Positions 26,020 to 35,200 of a stretch of 64,000 bases of DNA are shown piece after piece; the first letter of the stretch is position 1, and every line of letters begins with the position of its first letter. A program made the translations under genes and the position numbers. The notes under the pieces were generated by a model that worked only from the letters and a program-made list of their open reading frames with translations, did not search any database and was not told where the DNA came from. The stretch comes from Phycisphaerales bacterium (GTDB taxonomy: Bacteria; Planctomycetota; Phycisphaerae; Phycisphaerales; UBA1924), in the NCBI GenBank assembly GCA_022072615.1, contig JAJVHS010000045.1, positions 1-64,000 on the forward strand, written 5' to 3'.

Positions 26020-27555
26020 TCAGTCGTCGGCCTTGTCGCCGTCCTTGATGACAAAGCGGGCATGCAGACGGGCCACCTCGCTCGCCAGGCCGGCCGTTTT
26101 CACGCTCGCGAGCACGTCCTCGAAGTCCTTGTACGCCTTGGGGGCCTCGTCGATGGGGTAGTTGCGGCAGTTGGAAAGGATGTCGCAGCGCTCGAACGAC
26201 TCGTCGACACGCTTCTGATCGAGCGTCTTGGCGGCCGCCGACCGCGACATCCGCCGGCCCGCGCCGTGGTTGACGCTGTAGCACGACAGCTCGGCGCCGG
26301 GCTCGGCCACCATGACCGCCGAACCCGCCTGCGGGTTTCCGGGGAGCAGGATGGGATGCCCCGTGGCACTGAACGGCGTGTCCTTGAGGGCATGGTGGCC
26401 GGCGGGGAAGGCCCGGGTGGCACCCTTGCGGTGCACCCACGCGGGCTGGTTGTTCACGATCTCGCGCCGCGCGATGTTGTGGCTGATGAAGTAGACCAGT
26501 TCGCCCCGCACGCCGGGCAGTACCTCCTGGAAGGCCTCGAGCACGAGGGCGTTGATCAGCAGGTGATTGACCGTGGCAAAATTGGCGCCCAGCGCCATGT
26601 CGTCGAGGTACGCGTCGGCCTCCGCCGTGCCCAGCGGCGCGTACACGAGCTGGCGGTCGTTGCCCGGCAGCGGGATGTCCCACTCCTCGAACTTGCGCTG
26701 CAACGTCTTGAACTGCCGATCCGCGAGCATCGCGCCCCAGCCGCGGCTCCCGCAGTGCGACAGGAACGCCGCGCGCCCGTCGAGCAGCCCGAACGTGGCG
26801 GCCGCGGCCCGTGCCCGGTCCGAATCCACGATCCGCACGTCCTCGCATTCGCCGAAGTGGTTGCCGCCGCCGTACGACCCGAGCTGGGTCATCTTGTCCG
26901 CAAACAGGCGCTCCTTCGCCGGGTCGGCGGCCAGGAGCCGGTCAACCCGATCGCGCAGGGACACCGAGGTTCCGTCGTGCCCGGTGTGCGATGAGTCTTC
27001 GCAGCGATTGCTCCACTCGACGGGCACGCCCAGGTCGCGGAGCACGCCCTCGGAAGCGCCTTCGGTCACGACCCGCAGGCCCATCGTCGCGTCCACGCGC
27101 CGGGCCTTGGGCGCATGGCGGGTCCCTCCGCGCCCCGCTCCTGTCGGCGTCCGCTGGACGATCGCGTCGATCAGCGCTCGCCGGAGCTTTTTGTCGCGCA
27201 GGTCCGCCGACGGGACGTCGAGCTGAAGCAGGCTCATCGAGCACTTGATGTCCACCCCGACCGGGCCCGGGTAGATGTGCGTCGGGGAGACGAGCACGCA
27301 GCCCACCGGCGCCCCGTACCCCAGGTGCGCATCGGGGTTGATGATCACGTCCGTCACCCCCGGCGCAAGCCGCGAGTTGATCGCCTGCTTGAGGCACGGC
27401 GTGTCGAGCGTCTGGCGGATCGCGGCGTTGGCGATCACCGTGATCGGCTTGCCGCCCGAGCGCCGGGGGCCCGGGCCCACCGAGTCAACCGGCAGGATCG
27501 CCGTCGCCTCCCCGGTGGGGATCAGACGGGCCGGGATGTCCGGGGTGGTATCCAT
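26020..27555 (-). CDS. RtcB-family RNA ligase, variant metal motif
   Basis: This 511-residue protein resembles RtcB, which joins 2',3'-cyclic phosphate or 3'-phosphate RNA ends to 5'-OH ends using GTP and manganese. Recognisable motifs are NPDAHLGYGAPVG, GGGNHFGE, LSHCGSRGWGA, FISHNIARRE and the guanylylated His in NHGAGRRMSRS. The metal-binding cysteine lies in GVDIKCSM, where canonical bacterial RtcB has GVDIGCGM. It is longer than E. coli RtcB (408 residues). It is best called an RtcB-family protein of a divergent branch. The ATG at MDTTPD is chosen since the codons before it look non-coding. Confidence 0.88.
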   Translation of the reverse strand: MDTTPDIPARLIPTGEATAILPVDSVGPGPRRSGGKPITVIANAAIRQTLDTPCLKQAINSRLAPGVTDVIINPDAHLGYGAPVGCVLVSPTHIYPGPVGVDIKCSMSLLQLDVPSADLRDKKLRRALIDAIVQRTPTGAGRGGTRHAPKARRVDATMGLRVVTEGASEGVLRDLGVPVEWSNRCEDSSHTGHDGTSVSLRDRVDRLLAADPAKERLFADKMTQLGSYGGGNHFGECEDVRIVDSDRARAAAATFGLLDGRAAFLSHCGSRGWGAMLADRQFKTLQRKFEEWDIPLPGNDRQLVYAPLGTAEADAYLDDMALGANFATVNHLLINALVLEAFQEVLPGVRGELVYFISHNIARREIVNNQPAWVHRKGATRAFPAGHHALKDTPFSATGHPILLPGNPQAGSAVMVAEPGAELSCYSVNHGAGRRMSRSAAAKTLDQKRVDESFERCDILSNCRNYPIDEAPKAYKDFEDVLASVKTAGLASEVARLHARFVIKDGDKADD

Positions 27556-27669
27556 CGCGTGGATTCTGGCCTGCGAACATAGCTTGCCAGGGTTCACGAC
27601 TCTGATCTCGGCCCTCGGGGATCATTTTTCGAATTATGTTACCCGATCACATCACGAACAATTTCGGGC

Positions 27670-27675
27670 TATACT
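27670..27675 (+). promoter_or_regulatory. Possible -10 element of the DUF1579 gene
   Basis: TATACT lies 57 bases upstream of the DUF1579 protein start in a locally AT-rich segment. The expected -35 position reads TCACAT, a poor match. Confidence 0.25.
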
Positions 27676-27731
27676 GGGAGCGATGACCGTGGGCGTGTGG
27701 GTCGCTTGCCGTCGTCAATGGAGACTCGACC

Positions 27732-28343
27732 ATGAAGCGGATCGCGTGGCGGAGCATGAGCGTGGTGGTGGGTGCGGCGCTGGTCGCCGGTGCGATGGCG
27801 TTCGCGCAGCCGGAGAAGAAGGCCGACCAGCCGGCGGACCACAACGCGGAGATGGAAGCCTGGCAGAAGTCGGCCCAGCCCGGCGAGCATCACAAGCACA
27901 TGGAGAAGTTCGCGGGCGAGTGGGACGCCAAGGTGTCGAGCTGGATGGCGCCCGGCACCGAGCCGATGGTCAGCCACGGCGTGATGAAGAACACGATGGT
28001 GCTCGGCGGCCGCCACCTGATCCATGAATTCAAGGGCGACATGATGGGCGAGGTCTTCGAGGGCAAGGGAAGCTGGTCCTACGACAACAACGCCAAGCGG
28101 TACGTGGGCGTGTGGATCGACTCGATGAGCACCGGGCCGATGGTGTCCTACGGGACGTGCGACGCGGCGGGCAAGGTGTTCACGATGATCGGCGACAGCG
28201 CCGAGCCGGGCGGCAAGGTCTCCAAGACCCGTGAGGTCGTCACCTACAAGGACGCCAATACCAACACCATGGAAATGTTCACCACCGGACCGGACGGCAA
28301 GGAGTTCCGGGTGATGGAGATCGTCTACACCCGCCGCAAGTAA
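27732..28343 (+). CDS. Exported DUF1579 protein
   Basis: This 203-residue protein has a signal peptide (MSVVVGAALVAGAMAFAQ) followed by a charged linker and a DUF1579 domain: HHKHMEKFAGEWDAKVSSWM, GGRHLIHEFKGDMMG, SYDNNAKRYVGVWIDSMSTG. The fold is a lipocalin-like beta-barrel by family knowledge; no reaction is known. Members are frequent and exported in planctomycetes. Confidence 0.85.
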   Translation: MKRIAWRSMSVVVGAALVAGAMAFAQPEKKADQPADHNAEMEAWQKSAQPGEHHKHMEKFAGEWDAKVSSWMAPGTEPMVSHGVMKNTMVLGGRHLIHEFKGDMMGEVFEGKGSWSYDNNAKRYVGVWIDSMSTGPMVSYGTCDAAGKVFTMIGDSAEPGGKVSKTREVVTYKDANTNTMEMFTTGPDGKEFRVMEIVYTRRK

Positions 28344-28417
28344 GCCCCCCGCTGAGGCGGCGCGGGTCCGGCCGCCGCACGCCGGGGCAGCAAAGAGACC
28401 CGGACACATTCCGCGTC

Positions 28418-28456
28418 AAAAACACAACCGCCGCGGGCGAACCCCGCGGCGGTTGT
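28418..28456 (-). terminator. Rho-independent terminator of tRNA-Ala
   Basis: A perfect 14-bp GC-rich stem (arms 28424-28437 and 28443-28456, five-base loop) is followed on the minus strand by five T. It begins seven bases beyond the tRNA 3' end. Because the stem is symmetric it may also slow transcription from the plus strand, but the T-run is only on the minus side. Confidence 0.9.
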
Positions 28457-28462
28457 CGTAAG

Positions 28463-28537
28463 TGGAGGCGACGAGACTCGAACTCGTGACCTCTTCCATG
28501 CCATGGAAGCGCTCTACCAAAACTGAGCTACGCCCCC
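28463..28537 (-). tRNA. tRNA-Ala(GGC)
   Basis: The minus strand folds as a full cloverleaf of 75 bases: acceptor GGGGGCG with CGCCTCC, D arm GCTC/GAGC, anticodon stem CTTCC/GGAAG, T arm ACGAG/CTCGT with loop TTCGAGT. The seven-base anticodon loop ATGGCAT gives anticodon GGC, which reads GCC and GCU alanine codons. The third acceptor pair is G3-U70, the identity mark of alanine tRNAs. The discriminator is A, and CCA is not encoded. Confidence 0.96.
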
Positions 28538-28648
28538 AGATTGTCGCTCCGCCCGGGCGGCCCGGAAACGAAGAACGTCCACTTACTTCCCGGGCCGGGG
28601 ATGGTGGCACGGTCCGAGACGGGAATGCTAGAGGATCGGCCACGAGGG

Positions 28649-29812
28649 TCAAGGTGTCCGGATCGGATCTGAATCCGCGGGCCAATCCGGGTCGGTTCTG
28701 CAGTCTGTGACGGCCGTCACGGGGCCCTTCCACCCTGCCAGTTGCCGATCGACCGCCCGGATGACGTCCGACGTCGGGATCCGGTCGACCCGGCAGCGGT
28801 CCGGATGGTCGTTGGCGAGCTGGTTCTCGGGGAGCTCGGGATCGGCCAGGAGGATCATCTCCGGCGATCCGGGACGGGTCGGGATGGTCGTCCAGCGGTG
28901 GTCCGTCGGTCCAAAGAGCGTCACGAGCCGAACGCCCGAGGCCGCCGCCACGTGCCTGGGGCCGGTGTCGTTGGTCACCATGATGCGGCTGCGGGCGATG
29001 ACACCCTTGAGCGACCCCAGCGTCACGCCGAGTTCCGGCAGGCTCGCCACCCGCTCGCGGACCGATGGAGGCAGCGCCGAGCGGATCTCCTCCACGAGCG
29101 CTGCCTCGGCGGGCGAACCGTTGACCACGACGGTCAGCGCCTGCGCCTGCGCCAGGTGCTGCGCGACGGCGGCGTAGCGGTCAGCGGGCCAGCGCTTCGC
29201 GGCGTTGTTCCCACCCGGGTTGAGAATCGCGAGCGGCGCCGACGCGTCGATCCCGCCGCGCCCGAGCAGTTCATCCGCCGCGGCACGCTGCGAGTCGGAC
29301 ACCGGCAGTTCGAGCGGGTATCCCCCGTCGCGCCACGCCGGGACGGGCGTACCGAGCAGGCGGTCGCACGCGGCTCGGAGGTAGTACTCGACGGCGGGCA
29401 CGGCGTCGTAGCTGCCATCGGCTCGCTGCGGCGCCGAGAGCCGATCGGTGAGCAGCAGGCCCCGGGCGTCGCGGTCGTAGCCGATGCGGCGGGGAATCCC
29501 CGCGATCCGCGTAATGAGCGCGGTCGAGAAGGAGTTGGTGAGCAGCAGCGCCGTGTCGTAGCGGCGCGGGCGGAGCCTGGACGCGACGAACTTGGGGCCC
29601 ATCACGCCCGATGATCGCGCCACGTGCAGCTCGTCGAAGTACGACGAACCCTCGAGCAGCTCATCAAGCCCCGGGCGAACCAGCCCCCCGATGAAGCACC
29701 CGGGCAGGCTGCGGCGGACCAATGCAAGCGTGGGCGACGCCATCGCGACGTCGCCCACCCAGGATGGACAGACGATCAGCAGCCTCAGCGGACGGGGACA
29801 TTCGTTCTCCAC
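28649..29812 (-). CDS. Glycosyltransferase family 9, heptosyltransferase II-like
   Basis: This 387-residue protein matches the ADP-heptose:LPS heptosyltransferase family, which builds the inner core of lipopolysaccharide on the cytoplasmic face. Features are the N-terminal RLLIVCPSWVGDVAMASPTL, NPGGNNAAKRWPADRYA, and the sugar-nucleotide motif TNDTGPRHVAAASGVRLVTLFGPT. The order and length are those of WaaF. The tRNA-Ala gene follows 111 bases downstream on the same strand. Confidence 0.9.
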   Translation of the reverse strand: MENECPRPLRLLIVCPSWVGDVAMASPTLALVRRSLPGCFIGGLVRPGLDELLEGSSYFDELHVARSSGVMGPKFVASRLRPRRYDTALLLTNSFSTALITRIAGIPRRIGYDRDARGLLLTDRLSAPQRADGSYDAVPAVEYYLRAACDRLLGTPVPAWRDGGYPLELPVSDSQRAAADELLGRGGIDASAPLAILNPGGNNAAKRWPADRYAAVAQHLAQAQALTVVVNGSPAEAALVEEIRSALPPSVRERVASLPELGVTLGSLKGVIARSRIMVTNDTGPRHVAAASGVRLVTLFGPTDHRWTTIPTRPGSPEMILLADPELPENQLANDHPDRCRVDRIPTSDVIRAVDRQLAGWKGPVTAVTDCRTDPDWPADSDPIRTP

Positions 29813-29866
29813 GACTGAGCGTTGCCTTGCTCGGGCGAGGAGTCCACCGTCCCGGCCGGTGCGATC

Positions 29867-30538
29867 TCACTGTTCAACGACGTCGCAGCACGTCCCCAGG
29901 CAATCATGGAGGCCGTCGCTGCAGATGATGAGCACGCAGCTCGAGGCCGGGTTGCCCTGCGCGTCAACGCAGTAATACCCGGTGACCAGGCACGCCGGCA
30001 AGCCGGGCTCCTCGCCCCATCCGCCGATGCGGAACTTGCAGCGCGTGAAGGGGATGGGGATGTGGATGTCCCACAGCCGGCCCGCGACGGGCTGCGACTC
30101 GTTGGACGTGAAGGTCTTCATCGTCGCATCGCCATTGAACGACACGTTCGTGGCGCCGCCCGTGACGTTCTCGAACCAGATCTTGTCGCCGTCGTCGGCA
30201 AGCGTGATCGCGCCGGTGTACTCCCACAGATCTGCCTGGAATGTCGCCGTCTGGTTCCCGCTCGAATCGTGCTCGTAGCCGCTGACCACGACCCACGAGG
30301 TGTTCCCGCGGGCCTCCACCGAGAGCACGGCCGTGACGGTCAGGTCGCCGGCCTTGCGTTCGATCACCGCGTCGTTGTTCTTGTCGATGGTCCACTTCGC
30401 CGGGTCGTCGTCGACCATCGACGCCGGCGCGGGGTTGCTCAACGTTCCAAGGAACGCGGCGCCCACGCCGCACAGGGCCAGGCCGGCGTACGACCACGCG
30501 TGGCGACGGCTGGTCACGGAACCATTCGATCGGTGCAT
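29867..30538 (-). CDS. Hypothetical exported protein
   Basis: This 223-residue protein is supported by GGGGAGA upstream of the ATG and by an N-terminal signal-like helix (WSYAGLALCGVGAAFLGTL). I do not recognise a family. The body is beta-rich. The C-terminal 35 residues are cysteine-rich (YYCVDAQ, SCVLIICSDG, HDCLGTCCDV), so disulfides are likely in the exported form. It ends 54 bases before the heptosyltransferase start on the same strand. Confidence 0.6.
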   Translation of the reverse strand: MHRSNGSVTSRRHAWSYAGLALCGVGAAFLGTLSNPAPASMVDDDPAKWTIDKNNDAVIERKAGDLTVTAVLSVEARGNTSWVVVSGYEHDSSGNQTATFQADLWEYTGAITLADDGDKIWFENVTGGATNVSFNGDATMKTFTSNESQPVAGRLWDIHIPIPFTRCKFRIGGWGEEPGLPACLVTGYYCVDAQGNPASSCVLIICSDGLHDCLGTCCDVVEQ

Positions 30539-30739
30539 GAGATGTCTCCCCGGATGACGGGCTTGCGCAGAAACGCAATGCCGGATTACTGGAGCGCACA
30601 CAGAAGAAGGGACGTTCCCCGCGCTTCCGAGGCCACTCTAACATGACCCCGTGTCATCGCAAGACGATTCCGCAACCCTTGAGCAAGACTTCATGCTCGC
30701 GCTCGAAGAATGCTCAAAATCCTCGTGCGCACACGAGCA

Positions 30740-31963
30740 TTACGCCCGGGCCAGCGCGACTTCGCACATGATCTCGACGCCTGTGGGCAGCGCGTCGTCA
30801 TTGAAATCAAACTCCGGCTGGTGGAGCGTCGGGTAGTCGCTCACGCCGTTTGGCCGAAGCCCGAGGAAGAAGAAGCACGAGGGCACGTGCGCACCGTAAT
30901 ACGAGAAGTCCTCGCCCCCCATCGTCGGGTGCTCGAGCACCACCACGCGCCCCGGTCCCAGCGTCCGGCGGGCGATGTCGAGCAGACGAGCCGTTGCCTG
31001 CGCATCGTTCTGCGTCACCGGGTAGCTCTCGTGCCAGGTGATCTTCGCTCGGCAGCCGTGCGCACGAGCCGTGGACTCCGCGATCGCGAAGAACCGCTCG
31101 CGGGCGAGCAGCCGCAGCGCCGGCTTGAGCGTTCGGACCGTGCCCTCCAGGCGCACCGACCCGGGAATGATGTTGTTCGCGGTTCCGGCGTGGATCATGC
31201 ACACCGAGCAAATGACCGATTCGAGCGGGCCCACGTTGCGGCTCGCGATCGATTGCACGGCCGTCACGACGTGCGCGGCGGCGAGGATGGGGTCCGCCGC
31301 CAGGTGCGGGTAGGCCGCGTGGCCGCCGACGCCCTCCACCTCGACGATGAAGTCATCGACCGACGCGAGCATCGGGCCCGGGCGGGTCGCGACCTGGCCG
31401 AGCTGGAGCGTCGGCCACCCGTGGAGGCCGTAGATCGAACCCACCGGGTTTCCGAGCCCGCCGCCGGAATCACCGCGCAGGGCGCCTTCGGCGCACATCA
31501 TTTCTCCGCCCGCGCCGCCCTCTTCCGCCGGCTGGAACACGAAGGTCACCGGGTTTGGCCGGTGCGCGACCTTCGAGAGCACCCGTGCCGCGCCGAGCAG
31601 GATCGCCGTGTGGCCGTCGTGACCGCACGCGTGCATGACGCCCGGGCGGGTCGACGCGTAGGACACGCCGGTGAGCTCGGTGATCGGCAGCGCGTCCATG
31701 TCGGCCCGCAGCGCGACGGCTGGCCGCGAGGCCCCGTCGGCGGTCGTGGCCGGCATGTACGCGATGATGCCCGTGCCCTTGGCGTAACCGGCCTTGTGCG
31801 CGATGCCCATGGCCGCCAGCTCGCGTTGCACGACCTCGGCGGTGCGCTTCTCGTCGAAGCTCAGCTCGGGGTGCGCGTGGAAATCGCGCCGCACCGCGAT
31901 CAGGTCGGGCAGTTCGTGTGCGATCAGCGACTTGAGCGACGCGGCGTCCGCCATGGTGGTCAT
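30740..31963 (-). CDS. M20-family amidohydrolase
   Basis: This 407-residue metal-dependent hydrolase belongs to the M20D (hippurate hydrolase, N-acyl amino acid amidohydrolase) group. Visible metal and catalytic motifs are RRDFHAHPELSFDE, ALRADMDALPI, MHACGHDGHTAIL, FQPAEEGGAGG, HGWP and PTMGGEDFSYY. A dimerisation domain (about 190-310) carries the conserved VEGVGGHAAYPH and NIIPGSV. The substrate may be an N-acylated amino acid or a cell-wall-related amide. Confidence 0.92.
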   Translation of the reverse strand: MTTMADAASLKSLIAHELPDLIAVRRDFHAHPELSFDEKRTAEVVQRELAAMGIAHKAGYAKGTGIIAYMPATTADGASRPAVALRADMDALPITELTGVSYASTRPGVMHACGHDGHTAILLGAARVLSKVAHRPNPVTFVFQPAEEGGAGGEMMCAEGALRGDSGGGLGNPVGSIYGLHGWPTLQLGQVATRPGPMLASVDDFIVEVEGVGGHAAYPHLAADPILAAAHVVTAVQSIASRNVGPLESVICSVCMIHAGTANNIIPGSVRLEGTVRTLKPALRLLARERFFAIAESTARAHGCRAKITWHESYPVTQNDAQATARLLDIARRTLGPGRVVVLEHPTMGGEDFSYYGAHVPSCFFFLGLRPNGVSDYPTLHQPEFDFNDDALPTGVEIMCEVALARA

Positions 31964-32020
31964 GGGGGAGAGGGTAGGGTCATCCGAACCGGCGTGGTCG
32001 CGTCCGCTCGGCGCCCGGGC

Positions 32021-32596
32021 TCACTTGTCCTGGCCGGCCGGCGCCGCGTCCTCGTCTTCACCCTCGCCGAACTTCTCGTGCGCGTCGTCGCGGAACTTGG
32101 CCAGTTTCTCGACCATCGCCGCGGCCTGATCGTGCTTGCCGTCGAGCAGGCTGAGCTCGAGTTCCAGGAGCATCCCCATCAGCTTGATCTGCTCGCGGCG
32201 GTAGTCTTCGACGCTGACGCCTTCCTTGAGGTGCTTGGGCACCGACGCCTTCGCCGCCAGGCACCCGCGCTGCATCAGCCCGACGGCCTGAAGCGACGCA
32301 TCCTTCTTGGCGGGGTCACCGGCGGCGTCGCGCAGGACGCGGAGGCCCTGGCGCATGGCCTTCATGCCGGCGTCCACGGTCAGCATCTCGCGGCCGGGCG
32401 CGCCGTCCGGACGCGGCCCGCGGGGGGGGCGCTGGCCGGGCTGGCCGTCCACCGGCTGGCCTTCGCGGGGCTGGCCCTGCGGCGGCGGCTGATCCTGCGG
32501 CTGGCCCGACACCACCGTGGCGCCCGCCAGCAGCAGCCCGGCCCCCGCAACCAACGACAGCAAACGACCACGACCGCTCGAAGAACGCACCGCCAT
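32021..32596 (-). CDS. Exported cytochrome b562-like protein
   Basis: This 191-residue protein has a signal peptide (LLSLVAGAGLLLAGATVVSG), a Gln/Pro/Gly-rich linker (about 32-68), and a four-helix domain resembling cytochrome b562. The family binds heme b through a Met near the start and a His near the end, 95 residues apart in E. coli (Met7, His102). Here Met78 (GMKAMRQGLRVL) and His173 (KFRDDAHEKF) are exactly 95 apart and sit in matching sequence. I chose the inner ATG because AGGAG lies seven bases before it; an ATG five codons earlier is possible. It is divergent from a cytochrome c-containing dehydrogenase, which fits periplasmic electron transfer. Confidence 0.72.
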   Translation of the reverse strand: MAVRSSSGRGRLLSLVAGAGLLLAGATVVSGQPQDQPPPQGQPREGQPVDGQPGQRPPRGPRPDGAPGREMLTVDAGMKAMRQGLRVLRDAAGDPAKKDASLQAVGLMQRGCLAAKASVPKHLKEGVSVEDYRREQIKLMGMLLELELSLLDGKHDQAAAMVEKLAKFRDDAHEKFGEGEDEDAAPAGQDK

Positions 32597-32732
32597 CGCG
32601 AAGCTCCTCATTGCCAGGAAACCAGCGACCGGGCGTCGGCCCGGTCAGGTCAGAGCATATCGCACGAAAACCTCTGCCATTGCACGGCCGCGACCGTTCG
32701 CGTCGTGAGATGCGATGTACCATCACGGACCT

Positions 32733-34277
32733 ATGCGAATTCCCCTCCCGGCGTCGAAGCTGAGTCTGATTGTCCTCGCGGGCCTGTGCTCCCAGGCCGC
32801 CGCCCAGACGGTGGACAGGATGTGGCGGGAACACTGCGCCTCCTGCCATTCCAACGACGGGTCCGGCGGCCCCAAGGCCGCGTCGCTGCTGGATGACGAG
32901 TGGAAGACGGGCGGCAGCCTCCGCGAGATGTTTGCCGCCGTCAAGACCGGCCACAAGGACCTCGGTGACGCCGCCCAGTTCGACAAGACCCTCACCGACC
33001 CCAGGATCTGGGCCCTGGTGAACTACCTGCACGAGCTCCGCTTCCAGAACTACCGGGCCAACGACGGCGGCCCCAAGCGCGAGTCCGGCGATGTGTTCGC
33101 CTCGCAGCACCACCGCTACAAGATCGAACGGGTCGTTGAAGACGGCCTGGCCACCCCGTGGTCCGTCGAGTTTGTTCCCGACCTGGGAGACCGGACGGCC
33201 GAGCCGCTCTCGGGCGCGATGCTGATCACCGAGAAGCCCGGCAAGATGCGAGTCGGCACGCTCGGCACCGATGGCGCGCGAGCGACGCTCAGTGCCCCGA
33301 TTGAAGGCATTCCGGAGGTCAGCAACGACGGTCAGGGCGGATTGATGGACATCGCCCTGCACCCCAATTTCAAGGAAAACCGGCTCGTCTACCTGTCGTA
33401 CGCCGAAGCACTCGGCGGCGACCCGAAGAAGGTGATGACCAAGGTGATCCGCGGTCGGATCAACCCGTCGAAGGGCGGCGGCTGGACGTGGACCACCGAC
33501 CGCGTCATCTTCGAAGCCAGGCCCGAGCACTACCTCAGCCCCGGCGTTCACTACGGCTGCCGCATCGCCTTCGACCCCAAGGACAGCTCGATTCTCTTCT
33601 TCGCCATCGGCGAGCGCGGCCGCATGCAGATGGCCCAGGACCTCACCCGCCCCAACGGCAAGGTCCACCGCGTCAAGGACGACGGTTCGATTCCCTTCGA
33701 CAACCCGTTCGCGTCCAACACCGGGCCCGTCTACAAGAGCATCTGGTCCTACGGCCACCGCAACCCGCAGGGACTGGTCTTTGATCTCTACGGCCACCTG
33801 TGGGACACCGAGCACGGCCCGCGCGGCGGCGACGAGCTGAACCTGATCATCAAGGGCCGCAACTACGGCTGGCCGGTCGTGACCTACGGCATCAATTACG
33901 ACGGCAACCCCTTCGGTCTGCCCTGGCCGGACATGGTCGGGAAGAAGGAAGCCTCGCTCGACCCCGCGGTGTACGAGTCCGACCCCGATTCGATCGCCAT
34001 GCCGACATATGTCTGGCTGCCGTCGATCGCGGCGTGCGGGCTCACGGTCTCCAACGGCGGCATCCTGCCGGAGTGGAAGGGCGACCTGTTCGCCGGCGGT
34101 CTCGCTGGCCTGACCGTGCAGCGGATGCGGGTGAAGGACGGCAAGGTGGTCGAGCGCGAGGAGATCGTCCACAACGAGGGCCGCGTGCGCGACGTCGTGT
34201 GCGGTCCCGACGGCGCGATCTACATCGCGGTCAACCAGCCCGATGCCATCATCAGGGTCGTGCCCGCCGACAAGTGA
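32733..34277 (+). CDS. Exported cytochrome c / PQQ-dependent sugar dehydrogenase
   Basis: This 514-residue protein starts MRIPLPASKLSLIVLAGL, a signal peptide. A small cytochrome c domain follows with the heme site CASCH (about residues 44-48) and ends near residue 105. The rest is a six-bladed propeller of the soluble glucose/sorbosone dehydrogenase family (GLATPWSVEFVPD, IALHPNFKENRLVYLSY, SIWSYGHRNPQGLVFD, EHGPRGGDELNLI). Such enzymes oxidise sugars with PQQ and pass electrons to the fused heme. It is convergent with the deacetylase gene, only one base apart. Confidence 0.9.
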   Translation: MRIPLPASKLSLIVLAGLCSQAAAQTVDRMWREHCASCHSNDGSGGPKAASLLDDEWKTGGSLREMFAAVKTGHKDLGDAAQFDKTLTDPRIWALVNYLHELRFQNYRANDGGPKRESGDVFASQHHRYKIERVVEDGLATPWSVEFVPDLGDRTAEPLSGAMLITEKPGKMRVGTLGTDGARATLSAPIEGIPEVSNDGQGGLMDIALHPNFKENRLVYLSYAEALGGDPKKVMTKVIRGRINPSKGGGWTWTTDRVIFEARPEHYLSPGVHYGCRIAFDPKDSSILFFAIGERGRMQMAQDLTRPNGKVHRVKDDGSIPFDNPFASNTGPVYKSIWSYGHRNPQGLVFDLYGHLWDTEHGPRGGDELNLIIKGRNYGWPVVTYGINYDGNPFGLPWPDMVGKKEASLDPAVYESDPDSIAMPTYVWLPSIAACGLTVSNGGILPEWKGDLFAGGLAGLTVQRMRVKDGKVVEREEIVHNEGRVRDVVCGPDGAIYIAVNQPDAIIRVVPADK

Positions 34278-34278
34278 G

Positions 34279-35151
34279 CTACGCCGCGGCGACCGACGCC
34301 GACGCGGCGATGACCTCTTCGCACGTCCCCCACCGGTACTTCTTCAGCAGCCCGCGGAGCTTGCCCTCGGTCGTCGCCGTCCCCACGTAGCACTTGAAGT
34401 AGCGGTGCGGGGGCATCTTCACCTTCGGGCAGTCGGGGGCGAAATCGCGCGGGTGCAGGTACACCACCGTCGGACGGCCCGCCGCCGCTTCCTGGTCGAC
34501 GCCCTGCTCGATCAACGACAGCGGCAGCAGTCGCATGTACCCGCCGCCGCAATAGCACATTTTCTTCCGAGCCGGGCCGACGCCGACCCTCGCGATGCTC
34601 ATCGGCAGCTCGGGGAGCGATCGTCCCTTGGGGGTCGTCAGCGTGTGCAGGCCGGGGGTGCACGCGTACCCGCCGTGGCCGCGCGATGCCGGGAACAGGC
34701 TCGCGTCGTAGGTGATCCCCTGCTCCATGAGCACGTCGAACGCCCACTCGGTTCCCTCGGTGATCGAGAACGAGGGCGCTCGGAACCCGTGGATGGGGAT
34801 CTCGCGACCCACGGCCGACCGGATCGCCTTCAGCGAGTCGGAGATGTCCTGCGCGAAGACCTCCGGCGTTAATTCGTACACCTTGCGGTGCCAGAAGGAG
34901 TGCGTCCCCAGTTCGTGCCCGGCGTCGTGGATGCGCTTCACCAGCGCCGGGTGGCGATCGGCGATCCAGCCGAGCATGAAGAACGTGGCCCTGGTCTTGT
35001 GATCGTCGCAGATTCTGAGAATCAGGTCGGTGTAACGCTCGACCAGGGAGGACTCGGCCGACAGCTTCGGCCACAGCGACGGATCCTCGACGGCCTTGAC
35101 CTCGACGATGTGGAACCAGTCTTCGATGTCGAACGAGAGGGCGTGGATCAT
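34279..35151 (-). CDS. XrtA/PEP-CTERM-system-type polysaccharide deacetylase
   Basis: This 290-residue protein is a NodB-type polysaccharide deacetylase. It starts MIHALSFDIEDWFHIVEV, and metal residues are in SFDIEDW and GTHSFWHR. The C-terminal DUF3473 segment (YLHPRDFAPDCPK, PPHRYFKCYVG, KYRWGTCEEV) marks the subgroup found in exopolysaccharide loci together with exosortase. No exosortase gene is in the window, but a PEP-CTERM-type protein is at 14582. It lies 49 bases after pyrB on the same strand. Confidence 0.9.
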   Translation of the reverse strand: MIHALSFDIEDWFHIVEVKAVEDPSLWPKLSAESSLVERYTDLILRICDDHKTRATFFMLGWIADRHPALVKRIHDAGHELGTHSFWHRKVYELTPEVFAQDISDSLKAIRSAVGREIPIHGFRAPSFSITEGTEWAFDVLMEQGITYDASLFPASRGHGGYACTPGLHTLTTPKGRSLPELPMSIARVGVGPARKKMCYCGGGYMRLLPLSLIEQGVDQEAAAGRPTVVYLHPRDFAPDCPKVKMPPHRYFKCYVGTATTEGKLRGLLKKYRWGTCEEVIAASASVAAA

Positions 35152-35200
35152 GGCGGGCACGGAACTGGAACGGTCGGGACGCAAGGCCTCAGCAGTGCAG

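Noticed and set aside
30710-32896. A 728-codon plus-strand frame opposite the M20 peptidase and b562-like genes
   Set aside because: It is antisense to two supported genes and has no recognisable domain.
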